A stretch of 64,000 bases of DNA from Pseudomonas monteilii NBRC 103158 = DSM 14164 (GTDB lineage Bacteria > Pseudomonadota > Gammaproteobacteria > Pseudomonadales > Pseudomonadaceae). Position numbers and translations under genes: made by a program. Positions 1 to 8,425 of this stretch are shown here, in pieces. The notes beneath the pieces were generated by a model that saw nothing but the letters and a program-made list of their open reading frames with translations, did no database searches and was not told where the DNA came from. The first letter of the stretch is position 1. Every line of letters starts with the position of its first letter. The DNA is taken from NCBI RefSeq assembly GCF_000730605.1, contig NZ_BBIS01000037.1:62001-126000 (forward strand), given 5' to 3'.

Positions 1-791
1 GGCTCCCAGGCCAAGGGCTTCAGCAGGTCCAGGGCCAGGCTGCTGCCGGCCCAGGTGCGGTAGTCCTTGGCGGTGAAGTCGGCGCCGGTCAGCTGCTGCA
101 GAAACTGGTTGACCTCGCTGGAGCCGACGCTGTGGCGCTGGCCGTCCTCATCCAGGTATTGAAACAGTGCCTGTCCGGGCAGCTCCATGCAGCGTTTGAG
201 CAGGCTGGCAAGCCGCCGATCGTTGAGGGTGACGTTGTGCTCCACGCCGCGCTTGCCGCGGAACTGGAAGCGGATGGTGCTGCCTTTGATCTGCACATGA
301 CGGTTGCGCAGGGTGGTCAGACCATACGACTGGTTGTCGCGCAGGTAGCGTTGATTACCAATGCGGATCAGGGTGTGGTCGAGCAAGCTCACTACCAGCG
401 CCATCACTTTTTCCCGGTCCAGGCCTGGCCGTGCCAGGTGGCTCTCCAGTTGTGCGCGCAGTTCAGGCAGGGCCTGGGCAAAGGCCAGCATACGCCCATA
501 CTTGTGCTGGTCGCGCAGCTCGCGCCACTGCGTGTGGTAGCGATACTGCTTGCGGCCACGCGCGTCGCGGCCGGTTGCTTGCAGGTGGCCCTGTGGGTCG
601 GTGCATATCCACACATCCGTGTAGGCCGGCGGAATCACTAGCGAAGCGATACGGGCGAGGGTTTCGCTGTCGCGCACCCGTTGGCCATCGGTATCCAGGT
701 AGATGAAACGGTCGCGCCAGCGTCGCCGGGTCAGGCCCGGCTGGCTGTCGTCAACGTAGTGCAGGGTGCGTGGCAGGGGGCAGTCGAGCAT
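1..791 (-). CDS. DNA topoisomerase IB (3' end off the window)
   Basis: Poxvirus/eukaryote-type topoisomerase IB, which relaxes supercoils through a 3'-phosphotyrosine intermediate. The reverse strand reads MLDCPLPRTLHYVDDSQPG, then a (P)PAYTDVWIC motif and GRKQYRYH with the downstream WR, all typical of the bacterial enzyme. The core continues with GNQRYLRDNQSYGLTTLRNRH-like and F.FRGKRG segments. The ATG at 791 is the best start in this frame. The C-terminal part with the active-site tyrosine lies beyond position 1. It points away from modABC with 57 bp between them. Confidence 0.88.
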   Translation of the reverse strand, partial: MLDCPLPRTLHYVDDSQPGLTRRRWRDRFIYLDTDGQRVRDSETLARIASLVIPPAYTDVWICTDPQGHLQATGRDARGRKQYRYHTQWRELRDQHKYGRMLAFAQALPELRAQLESHLARPGLDREKVMALVVSLLDHTLIRIGNQRYLRDNQSYGLTTLRNRHVQIKGSTIRFQFRGKRGVEHNVTLNDRRLASLLKRCMELPGQALFQYLDEDGQRHSVGSSEVNQFLQQLTGADFTAKDYRTWAGSSLALDLLKPLAWE

Positions 792-848
792 GGGCGGCAG
801 GCCTCGATCAAGTCACTGATCAATGGACAACGCCCGTGTAAAGGATGC

Positions 849-1940
849 TCAGCCCAACAGGGCCACCGACTTGATCTGGGCAAACAGCGCCTGGCCCGGG
901 TGCAGGCCGAGCTGGTCTGCCGAGAAGCGGGTGATGCGGGCGAGCAAGGCATTGCCGCCGGCATCCAGGCTCACCAGCACATGGGCCGGGTTATCGGCCG
1001 GGCGGCTTTCGCGCACACGCACCGGCAGGCGGTTGAGAATGCTCGATGTGCTGTCAGCCGTCAGCGCCAGGCTGACGTCCCGGGCCTGCACCTTGACCCG
1101 CAGGGTGCTGCCCATCACATGTGCCGTGTGGGCGATGCGCAACAGCGGCCCGCCGCTGCCGGGTAGACGCAGGTCGAGCAGGTCGTAGTGCGGGTCATGC
1201 CCCACCACCATGCCTTCGAAGACGACGCCGGCATCCTCGCCCTGGGCCAATGACAGATCCAGGCGTGCCAGGGTTTCGCCGATCGGGCCGCTGGCCACCG
1301 CCTTGCCTTGCTCCAGCAGTACCAGGTGGTCGGCCAGGCGTGCCACTTCATCCTGGGCGTGGCTGACATACACCAGCGGAATGTCCAGTTCGTCGTGCAG
1401 GCGCTCCAAGTAGGGCAGGATCTCGCGCTTGCGGGGCCCGTCCAGGGCCGCCAGGGGCTCGTCCATCAACAGCAGGCGCGGGCTGCTGAGCAGGGCGCGG
1501 GCAATGCCCACCCGCTGCGCTTCGCCGCCAGACAAGGTGGCAGGACGGCGTTCCAGCAAGTGGCCGATGCCCAGCAACTGGCACGCCTGCTCCAGGCTGA
1601 CCTTGCGCTCGGCAGCCGCCACCCGGCGCCAGCCGAACTCCAGGTTGCCGCGCACCGATAGGTGCGGGAACAGGCTGGCCTCCTGGAACACATAGCCAAC
1701 CGGGCGCAGGTGCGGTGCCTGGAAGTAGCCGCGGGCACTGTCTTCCCAGACTTCGCCGTTAACCTCGATGTAGGCGCTGGCGGCCCGTTCCAGCCCGGCC
1801 AGGCAGCGCAGGCAGCTGGTCTTGCCAGAGCCCGAGTGGCCGAACAGCGCGCTGATGCCGCGCCCGGGAAGGTGCAGGTCGACGTCCAGGGTAAAGTCGT
1901 CGCGCGCCAGGATCAGGCGCGCCACAATCGATGCGGTCAT
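849..1940 (-). CDS. modC: molybdate ABC transporter ATP-binding protein ModC
   Basis: ATPase of the high-affinity molybdate importer, acting at the cytoplasmic face of ModB. The 363-aa product has Walker A GHSGSGKT at about 34-41, the signature LSGGEAQRV at about 136-144 and Walker B LLLMDEP at about 157-162. A C-terminal Mop/TOBE-like region (about 290-355) binds oxyanion in the family. A longer open frame exists upstream, but the ATG at 1940 lies 1 bp after the modB stop and begins MTASIVARL, the usual family N terminus. It is the last gene of modABC. Confidence 0.95.
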   Translation of the reverse strand: MTASIVARLILARDDFTLDVDLHLPGRGISALFGHSGSGKTSCLRCLAGLERAASAYIEVNGEVWEDSARGYFQAPHLRPVGYVFQEASLFPHLSVRGNLEFGWRRVAAAERKVSLEQACQLLGIGHLLERRPATLSGGEAQRVGIARALLSSPRLLLMDEPLAALDGPRKREILPYLERLHDELDIPLVYVSHAQDEVARLADHLVLLEQGKAVASGPIGETLARLDLSLAQGEDAGVVFEGMVVGHDPHYDLLDLRLPGSGGPLLRIAHTAHVMGSTLRVKVQARDVSLALTADSTSSILNRLPVRVRESRPADNPAHVLVSLDAGGNALLARITRFSADQLGLHPGQALFAQIKSVALLG

Positions 1941-1941
1941 A

Positions 1942-2622
1942 TCAGCTCCAGCCAGCTTTGCCACGGCGCCCGGCGTACAACAGGAGCAGCACCAGGAAAG
2001 AGAACACCAGCATGGCACCGGCCAGCCAGTGGGCTTGTGAATACTCCATGGCCTCGACGTGATCGAAGATCTGCACCGAAACCACGCGGGTCTTGTCGGG
2101 GATGTTGCCGCCAATCATCAGCACCACGCCAAACTCGCCGATGGTGTGGGCAAAGCCAAGAATGCTGGCGGTGACGAAGCCGGGACGGGCCAGTGGCAGC
2201 ACCACATGCACGAAAGTGTCCCACGGGCTGGCGCGCAGGGTGGCAGCGACTTCCAGTGGGCGCTGGCCGATCGCACCAAAGGCATTTTGCAACGGCTGCA
2301 CCACGAACGGCATGGAATACACCGTTGAACCGATCACCAGGCCCGTAAAGCTGAACACCACGCTGCCCAGGCCAAGCGCCTGGGTAGCCTGACCGAGCCA
2401 GCCGTGCGGGCCGAGGGCGATCAGCAGGTAAAAGCCGATCACCGTCGGTGGCAGCACCAGTGGCAGAGCAACCACCGCACCCACCGGCCCGCGCAGCCAT
2501 GAGCGCGTGCGCGCCAGCCACCAGGCGATGGGGGTGCCGATAACCAGCAGGATCAGGGTGGTCAGGCTGGCCAGTTTAACAGTCAGCCAGATTGCCCCCA
2601 GGTCACTGGCATCCAGTGGCAT
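1942..2622 (-). CDS. modB: molybdate ABC transporter permease ModB
   Basis: Inner-membrane channel subunit of the molybdate importer. The 226-aa protein is hydrophobic with about five membrane spans and carries the permease EAA-type loop near LEVAATLRASPWDTF, where ModC docks. The ATG overlaps the modA stop as ATGA, so translation is probably coupled. Confidence 0.95.
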   Translation of the reverse strand: MPLDASDLGAIWLTVKLASLTTLILLVIGTPIAWWLARTRSWLRGPVGAVVALPLVLPPTVIGFYLLIALGPHGWLGQATQALGLGSVVFSFTGLVIGSTVYSMPFVVQPLQNAFGAIGQRPLEVAATLRASPWDTFVHVVLPLARPGFVTASILGFAHTIGEFGVVLMIGGNIPDKTRVVSVQIFDHVEAMEYSQAHWLAGAMLVFSFLVLLLLYAGRRGKAGWS

Positions 2623-3380
2623 CAGCGTTCATAGCCGTAGGACTTGATTACCGCTGCGGCTTTTGGGCCTTTCAGGTATTCGGCCAGCGCCTTGGCGGCG
2701 GCGTTGTCCTTGCCTTTGTTGAGGATTACGGCGTCCTGGCGGATCGGGTCGTGCAGGCTGGCTGGTACGATCCAGGCCGAGCCACTGGTCACCTTGCCGT
2801 CCTTGTAGATCTGCGACAGGGCGACGAAGCCCAGTTCGGCATTGCCGGTGGAGACGAACTGGAAGGCCTGGGTGATGTTCTGGCCTTCGACGATCTTGCC
2901 TTTGGTGGCTTCGGTGAGCTTCAGCTTGTCCAGCACCTGGGTGGCGGCCAGGCCGTAGGGTGCCGCTTTCGGGTTGGCGATCGACAGGTGTTGGTAGGTG
3001 TTTTTCTTCAGTACTTCACCCTTGGCATCTACGTAGCCTTCTTTGGCCGACCACAGGGCGAGGGTGCCGATGGCGTAGGTAAAGCGCGAACCGGGGACGA
3101 TCTCCTTTTCGTCTTCAAGCTTCTTCGGGGTGGTGTCGTCAGCGGCGAGGAACACTTCGAACGGTGCGCCGTTCTTGATCTGGGCATAGAACTGCCCGGT
3201 GGCGCCGTAGGCCGCGACCAGCTTGTGACCGGTGTCTTTCTCGAAGTCCTTGGCAATGGCCTGGATAGGGGCTGTGAAGTTGGCTGCGACCGCGACCTGA
3301 ACCTCATCGGCCCAGGCAGTGTTGAAGGCGAGCAGGCTGGCCAGGGCGGTGAAGGCCAGGAGGGACGGGCGGATACGCAT
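2622..3380 (-). CDS. modA: molybdate ABC transporter substrate-binding protein ModA
   Basis: Periplasmic molybdate/tungstate-binding protein, 252 aa, with a Sec signal peptide ending near ANTAWA-DEVQVAVAANF. The mature start VAVAANFTAPIQ and the later FEVFLAADDTTPKKL and SGSAWIVP segments match the ModA family. A Shine-Dalgarno AAGGAGC lies just before the ATG. It is the first gene of modABC and is preceded by a ModE-like palindrome, so repression by molybdate-loaded ModE is expected. Confidence 0.95.
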   Translation of the reverse strand: MRIRPSLLAFTALASLLAFNTAWADEVQVAVAANFTAPIQAIAKDFEKDTGHKLVAAYGATGQFYAQIKNGAPFEVFLAADDTTPKKLEDEKEIVPGSRFTYAIGTLALWSAKEGYVDAKGEVLKKNTYQHLSIANPKAAPYGLAATQVLDKLKLTEATKGKIVEGQNITQAFQFVSTGNAELGFVALSQIYKDGKVTSGSAWIVPASLHDPIRQDAVILNKGKDNAAAKALAEYLKGPKAAAVIKSYGYER

Positions 3381-3400
3381 GAAAACAGCTCCTTGGGGTT

Positions 3401-3428
3401 ATCGTTATATCCTGAACTATATAGCGAT
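3401..3428. promoter_or_regulatory. ModE-type molybdate operator
   Basis: Near-palindrome ATCGTTATAT, 7 bp, TATATAGCGAT, about 20 bp upstream of the modA ATG. It fits the ModE consensus (ATCGNTATATA, 6-8 bp, TATATAACGAT). ModE bound to molybdate blocks mod operon transcription in enterobacteria; here the role is inferred from motif and position. No modE gene is in the window. Confidence 0.8.
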
Positions 3429-3471
3429 AGGCCATTTGCGGGGAAGAGGGTCAGCCTGTTGAAGAAGAAGC

Positions 3472-4548
3472 CTAACGATAAACAACGGCCAGCGCCTTTT
3501 CGGCAATCGCCCGGGTCAAATCCCCGGCCGGCATGTGCCGCCCCAGCCGCAGCGCCTGCCCCGACCACAAGTTGCTGAAATCACTATTGCCCTGCGGCTC
3601 GGTAATCGCCCGCAATGGCATCAATGCCCCACCCGCCAGCGGGAAGCGCGGTGCAAGCGCGCTCATCGGCCCCAGCTCACGCATGATGCGGTTGTTGATG
3701 CCACGCGCCGGGCGCCCGGTAAACAGGTTGGTCAACGCGGTCTCGCTGGCGGGGGCACTGTCCAGGGCCTTGCGATGAGCCGGCGAAACCTTGGCCTCGG
3801 GGCAGAACAGGTAAGCGGTTCCGATCTGGACAGCCGAAGCGCCCAACGCCAGTGCCGCCACCAGGCCGCGGTGGTCACCGATACCGCCAGCGGCGATGAC
3901 CGGCACACTGACCGCATCCACTACCTGCGGCACCAGGGCGAAGGTGCCGATCTGGCTGGTGATGTCATCGCTAAGGAACATGCCGCGGTGGCCACCGGCT
4001 TCGTACCCCATGGCAATGATCGCGTCACAACCGTGGCGTTCCAGCCAAACCGCTTCTTCCACCGTGGTGGCGCTGGACAGCACCTTGGCACCACTGGCCT
4101 TCACCCGTTGCAACAGTTCAGCCTGCGGCAGGCCGAAGTGAAAGCTGACCACTTCCGGGCGCAGTTGCTCGACCAGCTGGCAGCTTTGCTCATCGAACGG
4201 CGCACGGTTGGACACCGGCGTGGGTGCCGAAAAGTCGGCCCCCGTTTCACTGTAATAAGGTGCCAGGGCCTGCTTCCAGCGTACATCGCGCGCGCTGTCG
4301 GGCGCGGGTGGCTGGTGGCAGAAAAAGTTCAGGTTCAGCGGGCGGCCCGGGCAACCGGCGCGGAATGCGGCGATTTCCGCGCGTATCTGTTCGCCGGTAA
4401 GCATGGCGCAGGGCAGGGCGCCCAGCCCGCCTGCCAGGCCCACGGCAATGGCCATGGGCGAGCCTGTCGCGCCGGCCATGGGGGCCTGGAGAATGGGCAG
4501 CTCGATGCCCAGCAGGTCGAGGATTCGGCGGTCGGGCCAGTGGCTCAT
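3472..4548 (-). CDS. nitronate monooxygenase (2-nitropropane dioxygenase family)
   Basis: FMN-dependent TIM-barrel enzyme that oxidises alkyl nitronates such as propionate-3-nitronate. The product begins MSHWPDRRILDLLG and then LPILQAPMAG. It carries GCDAIIAMGYEAGGHRG and the phosphate-binding AAGGIGDHRG with GASAVQIGTAYL. An in-frame ATG four codons upstream (4560) is possible, but MSHW is the likelier start. It is monocistronic, facing away from the mod promoter. Confidence 0.85.
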   Translation of the reverse strand: MSHWPDRRILDLLGIELPILQAPMAGATGSPMAIAVGLAGGLGALPCAMLTGEQIRAEIAAFRAGCPGRPLNLNFFCHQPPAPDSARDVRWKQALAPYYSETGADFSAPTPVSNRAPFDEQSCQLVEQLRPEVVSFHFGLPQAELLQRVKASGAKVLSSATTVEEAVWLERHGCDAIIAMGYEAGGHRGMFLSDDITSQIGTFALVPQVVDAVSVPVIAAGGIGDHRGLVAALALGASAVQIGTAYLFCPEAKVSPAHRKALDSAPASETALTNLFTGRPARGINNRIMRELGPMSALAPRFPLAGGALMPLRAITEPQGNSDFSNLWSGQALRLGRHMPAGDLTRAIAEKALAVVYR

Positions 4549-4599
4549 GCGGTTCTCCATGTGCGGGGCGGGCGGCGCTACAGGGGCTTGAAGCGGGTT

Positions 4600-4770
4600 T
4601 TACAAGGCCTTGCTGACCTGGATGTCGCTGATCTTCTCGGCGTCTTCGCCGTGGATCTTGCGCAGGGCTTCCAAGGCTTGCTCCTGAGAGGCATCTGGCA
4701 TGAGTGCGAAGTCCCAGCGGCGCTGGCCGTCGAGCTTGTATTTGATGACGTACTTGATGGTCTGGGTCAT
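4600..4770 (-). CDS. conserved small hypothetical protein (56 aa)
   Basis: A 56-aa protein starting MTQTIKYVIKYKLDGQRRW and ending SDIQVSKAL. It is charged, with no membrane segment or recognised domain. It starts 7 bp downstream of the DUF1883 gene stop on the same strand, so the two are probably one transcript. Function unknown; the spacing and codon use suggest it is real. Confidence 0.6.
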   Translation of the reverse strand: MTQTIKYVIKYKLDGQRRWDFALMPDASQEQALEALRKIHGEDAEKISDIQVSKAL

Positions 4771-4777
4771 GGGGGCC

Positions 4778-5080
4778 TTACCTGAGTTTCGACGACGAAC
4801 GACGGATGATCTTGATCTTGTGGGTCAGGGTCGGCTTGCGGGTGACCGAGATCGGGCGGGTTGTGACAGTATCGATGGTGATGTTCCAGAAGCCCGTGCT
4901 GGGTACGGTGATTTTCGCCGGGAACTTCTCGAAATGGCCGCCGTGGTAAGTGTGACGGCCGCCATTCTTGAAGCTGCGGAAGTTGGCGTCGTTCATCAGG
5001 CGGATATTGCAGCGCTGGGAGCACTCGATGACGACGATGTCGTCCTCGTTCAGGTGCTCGCGCTGGTGTACGAATTTCAT
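4778..5080 (-). CDS. DUF1883 domain protein
   Basis: A 100-aa protein from ATG 5080, starting MKFVHQREHLNEDDIVVIECS and matching the DUF1883 pattern (FRSFKNGGRHTYHGGHFEKFPA, then a beta-rich FWNITIDTV). DUF1883 occurs alone or fused to TIR-type domains in bacteria; no function is proven. A longer open frame to 5125 lacks a better start. Confidence 0.75.
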   Translation of the reverse strand: MKFVHQREHLNEDDIVVIECSQRCNIRLMNDANFRSFKNGGRHTYHGGHFEKFPAKITVPSTGFWNITIDTVTTRPISVTRKPTLTHKIKIIRRSSSKLR

Positions 5081-5239
5081 GTGATGCTCCGCAAGGTTTG
5101 GATCTGCAAAGGCAAAAGATACCACGATGTGCCGTTACACTGCCGCGCTGTTCACCCGGCGCAGATAATTCTGCCAAAGCAGGGAGCAAAACCGCCCGGC
5201 TGTGGTCGAACCGAACTCTTGAAGGCAGAGGTGTTGCAA

Positions 5240-5599
5240 ATGAAGTGGATGGTGGCCGCGTTAGCGGTGACGCTCGGTGGCTGCGTGAGCGTTACGGAGC
5301 TGGAGCAATCACGCGAAACGCTGGATGTGATTTCTGGCAAGAGTCCGCGTGAATATGCCGACTGCGTCAAGCAGAAGCTGGCCGATACCCGCGACCCGCT
5401 GACTGAAGAGCAGCGCGGTGACGGCCTGCGGCTGATCGTGCCGCAAAAGCTCACGTCGGGTGCCGGGCCGGCAGCGCTTGTGGATATCGACAAGCGTGGC
5501 AGCGGTAGCAGTATCAAGCTGCACGAACGGCTGAACAACTTCCCCCTGCGCCTGGGCGATGTGCGCACCGCAGCCACCCAGTGCATCTCCGGACATTGA
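5240..5599 (+). CDS. putative lipoprotein (119 aa)
   Basis: Begins MKWMVAALAVTLGGCVSVTEL, a short type II signal with lipobox LGGC, so it is predicted to be anchored to the outer or inner membrane. The mature part contains two more cysteines (DCVKQK and TQCISGH), possibly a disulphide. An AGAGG Shine-Dalgarno is 8 bp before the ATG. No known domain. It lies directly upstream of the tsd-like cytochrome operon, separated by an inverted repeat. Confidence 0.7.
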   Translation: MKWMVAALAVTLGGCVSVTELEQSRETLDVISGKSPREYADCVKQKLADTRDPLTEEQRGDGLRLIVPQKLTSGAGPAALVDIDKRGSGSSIKLHERLNNFPLRLGDVRTAATQCISGH

Positions 5600-5629
5600 T
5601 CTGAGGCAACGGACCTTCCGTTCTTTGCT

Positions 5630-5654
5630 TATATGTTTTAGGCCTAAACATATA
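5630..5654. promoter_or_regulatory. inverted repeat before the cytochrome operon
   Basis: TATATGTTT at 5630-5638 is mirrored by AAACATATA at 5646-5654 around a TAGGCCT centre. It lies 22 bp before the tsdB-like start, where an operator is expected. The regulator is unknown. Confidence 0.5.
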
Positions 5655-5676
5655 ACAAAAGAAAAGGAGTTTCGTG

Positions 5677-6327
5677 ATGACACCGTTAAGACGCGTCGTG
5701 ATCGGCAGCCTGCTGATCCTGGCCTGGCCGATGGCGCATGCCGCCGATGGCCAGAAAATCTTCACCCAGGGTGGGGCCAACCCCGCCGCCATGGCCTGCC
5801 TCGGCTGCCATGGCCCGGACGGCAAGGGTATTGCTGCTGCCGGCTTTCCTCGTTTGGCGGGGCTACCGGCCGGTTACCTCAGCAAGCAATTGCATGACTG
5901 GCGCAACGGCAGCCGCAAGCAGCCGGTGATGGAGCCGTTGGCCAAGGCCCTGAGCGACGATGAAATCAAGGCGGTCAGCCTGTACCTGGCCAGCCTGCCG
6001 GCAGACCCCGTTGGCGACCTGCGCCGCCAGCAGATTGCCGATGACCCTACCACTCGCATGGCCCTCTACGGCGACTGGAGCCGGCAGATTCCCGGCTGCG
6101 TGCAGTGTCACGGCCCCGGTGGTGGTGGGGTTGGCGAGCACTTCCCGCCCTTGGCCGGCCAGCCCGCCAGTTACCTGGTGGCGCAGCTCAATGCCTGGCG
6201 CGACGGTAGCCGCAGCAATGACCCCAACCAGCTGATGGTCGGCGTGGCCAAGGCCATGACCGATGACGAGATCAAGGCCGTTGCCGAGTTCTTCGCCCAC
6301 CCCGTCAGCCAGGAGGTCAAGCCATGA
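5677..6327 (+). CDS. tsdB: dihaem cytochrome c, c4 type (TsdB-like)
   Basis: Exported electron-transfer protein of 216 aa with a Sec signal (cleavage near AHA-ADGQ) and two cytochrome c domains, each with one haem motif: CLGCH (about 43) and CVQCH (about 144). It resembles cytochrome c4 and the TsdB electron acceptor of thiosulfate dehydrogenase. GTG 5674 precedes ATG 5677; the ATG is 7 bp after AAGGAG and is preferred. Its stop overlaps the next start, so the two cytochromes are coupled and probably act as a redox pair in the periplasm. A general c4 role is the alternative. Confidence 0.75.
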   Translation: MTPLRRVVIGSLLILAWPMAHAADGQKIFTQGGANPAAMACLGCHGPDGKGIAAAGFPRLAGLPAGYLSKQLHDWRNGSRKQPVMEPLAKALSDDEIKAVSLYLASLPADPVGDLRRQQIADDPTTRMALYGDWSRQIPGCVQCHGPGGGGVGEHFPPLAGQPASYLVAQLNAWRDGSRSNDPNQLMVGVAKAMTDDEIKAVAEFFAHPVSQEVKP

Positions 6328-7238
6328 AACCGATGATTCCAGCCTTGTTGCTGCTGGCCATGGGCAGCGCCCAAGCCGCGCCGATCGCCATGGAAGACCA
6401 GTCGCAGTTGAAGGTGCCCGATGTGCAGGTCGCGCCGCAGTTCATGCCGCCCGCCGAAAGCGAGTTGCCGGACAATGCCTTTGGCAAGATGGTGCGTGAA
6501 GGCCATGCCTTGTTCGTGGACACCCGTCGTTTGATGCCAGAGGCCGTGGGCAACGGCATGAACTGCAGCAACTGCCACCTTGATCAGGGGCGGTTAGCCC
6601 ATTCGGCACCGTTGTGGGGCGCGTACCCGATGTACCCCGCGTACCGCAAGAAGAATGACAAGGTGAACACCTACGCCGAGCGTATTCAGGGGTGTTTCCA
6701 GTTCAGCATGAATGGCAAGCCGCCTGCTGCCGACAGCCCGCAGATGACGGCGCTGGCCGTGTACTCATACTGGCTTTCGACCAAGGCACCCATCGGCGTG
6801 GAGATTGCCGGGCGTGGTTACCCTGAGGTGCCGCAACCCAAGAGTGGCTACGACTTCAAGCGTGGCCAGCAGGTGTACCGCGAGCAATGCGCGATTTGCC
6901 ACGGTGACAGCGGCGAAGGGCAGAAGGTGGCGGGCGAATACGTGATGCCACCGCTGTGGGGCAAGGATTCCTACAACTGGGGCGCCGGCATGCACCGTAT
7001 CAATACGGCGGCGTCGTTCATCAAGTACAACATGCCGCTGGGCAAACCGGGCAGCCTCAGTGACCAGCAGGCCTGGGACGTGGCGGCGTGGATCAACCGT
7101 CATGAGCGGCCTCAGGACCCACGTCTGGTGGAGGGCTCCATCGAGAAGACGCGGGTGAAATTTCATGCCAATGATGGCGTGAATCTGTATGGGCAGAAGG
7201 TTGACGGGGTGCTGGTCGGGCAGGGCACGGGTAGTTGA
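6324..7238 (+). CDS. tsdA: thiosulfate dehydrogenase-like dihaem cytochrome c (TsdA)
   Basis: A 304-aa exported protein with signal peptide ending AQA-AP. Haem motifs are CSNCH at 81-85 and CAICH at 189-193. Cys124 in RIQGCFQFSMNG matches the unusual cysteine haem ligand of TsdA, which joins two thiosulfates into tetrathionate. Met237 in YNMPLG is a likely ligand for the second haem. The overlap with the c4-like gene matches tsdBA operons. Direction (thiosulfate oxidation or tetrathionate reduction) cannot be told from sequence. Confidence 0.78.
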   Translation: MKPMIPALLLLAMGSAQAAPIAMEDQSQLKVPDVQVAPQFMPPAESELPDNAFGKMVREGHALFVDTRRLMPEAVGNGMNCSNCHLDQGRLAHSAPLWGAYPMYPAYRKKNDKVNTYAERIQGCFQFSMNGKPPAADSPQMTALAVYSYWLSTKAPIGVEIAGRGYPEVPQPKSGYDFKRGQQVYREQCAICHGDSGEGQKVAGEYVMPPLWGKDSYNWGAGMHRINTAASFIKYNMPLGKPGSLSDQQAWDVAAWINRHERPQDPRLVEGSIEKTRVKFHANDGVNLYGQKVDGVLVGQGTGS

Positions 7239-7243
7239 TGGGG

Positions 7244-7308
7244 GCCTGTGGCGGCCTCTTCGCGGCGGTTCGATGCCTCGATAAACCCGCGAAAAGGCCG
7301 GTACAGGC
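7244..7308. repeat. REP-type inverted repeat
   Basis: Imperfect hairpin with arms GCCTGTGGCGGCCTCTTCGC and the mirror GCGAAAAGGCCGGTACAGGC, the P. putida REP pattern, just after tsdA. It could also end the transcript. The remaining 180 bp up to galU hold its promoter region; no gene is seen there. Confidence 0.7.
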
Positions 7309-7488
7309 AACATTATTTTGCTTCATCCATCCGTCATGTATGACCGTAATATTTACGATCCGCCGGAACTATCTACACTGGGATATCTCTATGATGGCAT
7401 CGGTCGATACCAGGGGGCATTGTAAGGTGACTGCCGCCTGATTAGACTGCGCCGAATTCCACAGGCCTAGCCTTTTGTAAGGACGTTT

Positions 7489-8328
7489 ATGATCAAGAAA
7501 TGCTTGTTCCCGGCAGCCGGCTACGGTACTCGCTTCCTGCCCGCTACCAAAGCCATGCCCAAGGAAATGCTGCCGGTGGTCAACAAGCCACTGATCCAGT
7601 ATGGCGTTGAAGAAGCATTGGATGCTGGTCTGAATGAGATTTCCATCGTTACCGGTCGCGGCAAACGCGCGCTGGAAGATCACTTCGACATCAGCTACGA
7701 GCTGGAAAACCAGATCAAGGGCACCGACAAGGAAAAATACCTGGTCGGTATCCGTCGCCTGCTCGACGAGTGCTCGTTCTCCTACACCCGCCAGACCGAA
7801 ATGAAAGGCCTGGGCCACGCCATCCTGACCGGTCGCCCGCTGATCGGCGACGAGCCGTTCGCCGTGGTGCTGGCGGATGACCTGTGCGTCAACCTCGAAG
7901 GTGAAGGCGTGCTGGCGCAAATGGTTGCGCTGTACAAGAAGTATCGCTGCTCGATTGTCGCCATCCAGGAAGTCGATCCGCAGGAAACCAACAAGTACGG
8001 CGTCATCGCCGGTGAAGAGATCAAGGACGGCATCTTCCGTGTCGACGCCATGGTCGAGAAGCCGAAGCCTGAAGATGCCCCATCGAACCTGGCGATCATC
8101 GGCCGTTACATCCTGACCCCGGACATCTTCGAGAAGATCGAACAGACCGAACCTGGCAAAGGCGGCGAGATCCAGATCACCGATGCCCTGATGAAGCAAG
8201 CGGCCGAAGGCAACGTGATCGCCTACAAGTTCAAGGGCAAGCGTTTCGACTGCGGTGGTGCCGAGGGCTACATCGAGGCGACCAACTTCTGCTTCGAGAA
8301 CTTCTACAAGGCTGGCAAGGCTTACTGA
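7489..8328 (+). CDS. galU: UTP-glucose-1-phosphate uridylyltransferase GalU
   Basis: Makes UDP-glucose from UTP and glucose-1-phosphate for LPS core, exopolysaccharide and trehalose precursors in the cytosol. The 279-aa sequence opens with the nucleotidyltransferase motif GYGTRFLPATKAMPKEMLPV and carries VVLADDLCV and GVIAGEEI segments typical of GalU. AAGGA lies upstream of the ATG. It ends at a strong terminator, so it is monocistronic. Confidence 0.96.
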   Translation: MIKKCLFPAAGYGTRFLPATKAMPKEMLPVVNKPLIQYGVEEALDAGLNEISIVTGRGKRALEDHFDISYELENQIKGTDKEKYLVGIRRLLDECSFSYTRQTEMKGLGHAILTGRPLIGDEPFAVVLADDLCVNLEGEGVLAQMVALYKKYRCSIVAIQEVDPQETNKYGVIAGEEIKDGIFRVDAMVEKPKPEDAPSNLAIIGRYILTPDIFEKIEQTEPGKGGEIQITDALMKQAAEGNVIAYKFKGKRFDCGGAEGYIEATNFCFENFYKAGKAY

Positions 8329-8347
8329 TAAGCCCTGCTGGTACAAG

Positions 8348-8372
8348 AGCCACCCTTCGGGGTGGCTTTTTT
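8348..8372 (+). terminator. intrinsic terminator of galU
   Basis: Perfect 8-bp stem AGCCACCC/GGGTGGCT closed by a TTCG tetraloop and followed by a T run. Confidence 0.93.
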
Positions 8373-8425
8373 GTTTGCGGCGGCCAACGGCGTTATGCTG
8401 GGCGCCTGCCTAGGAGACTGAATAC

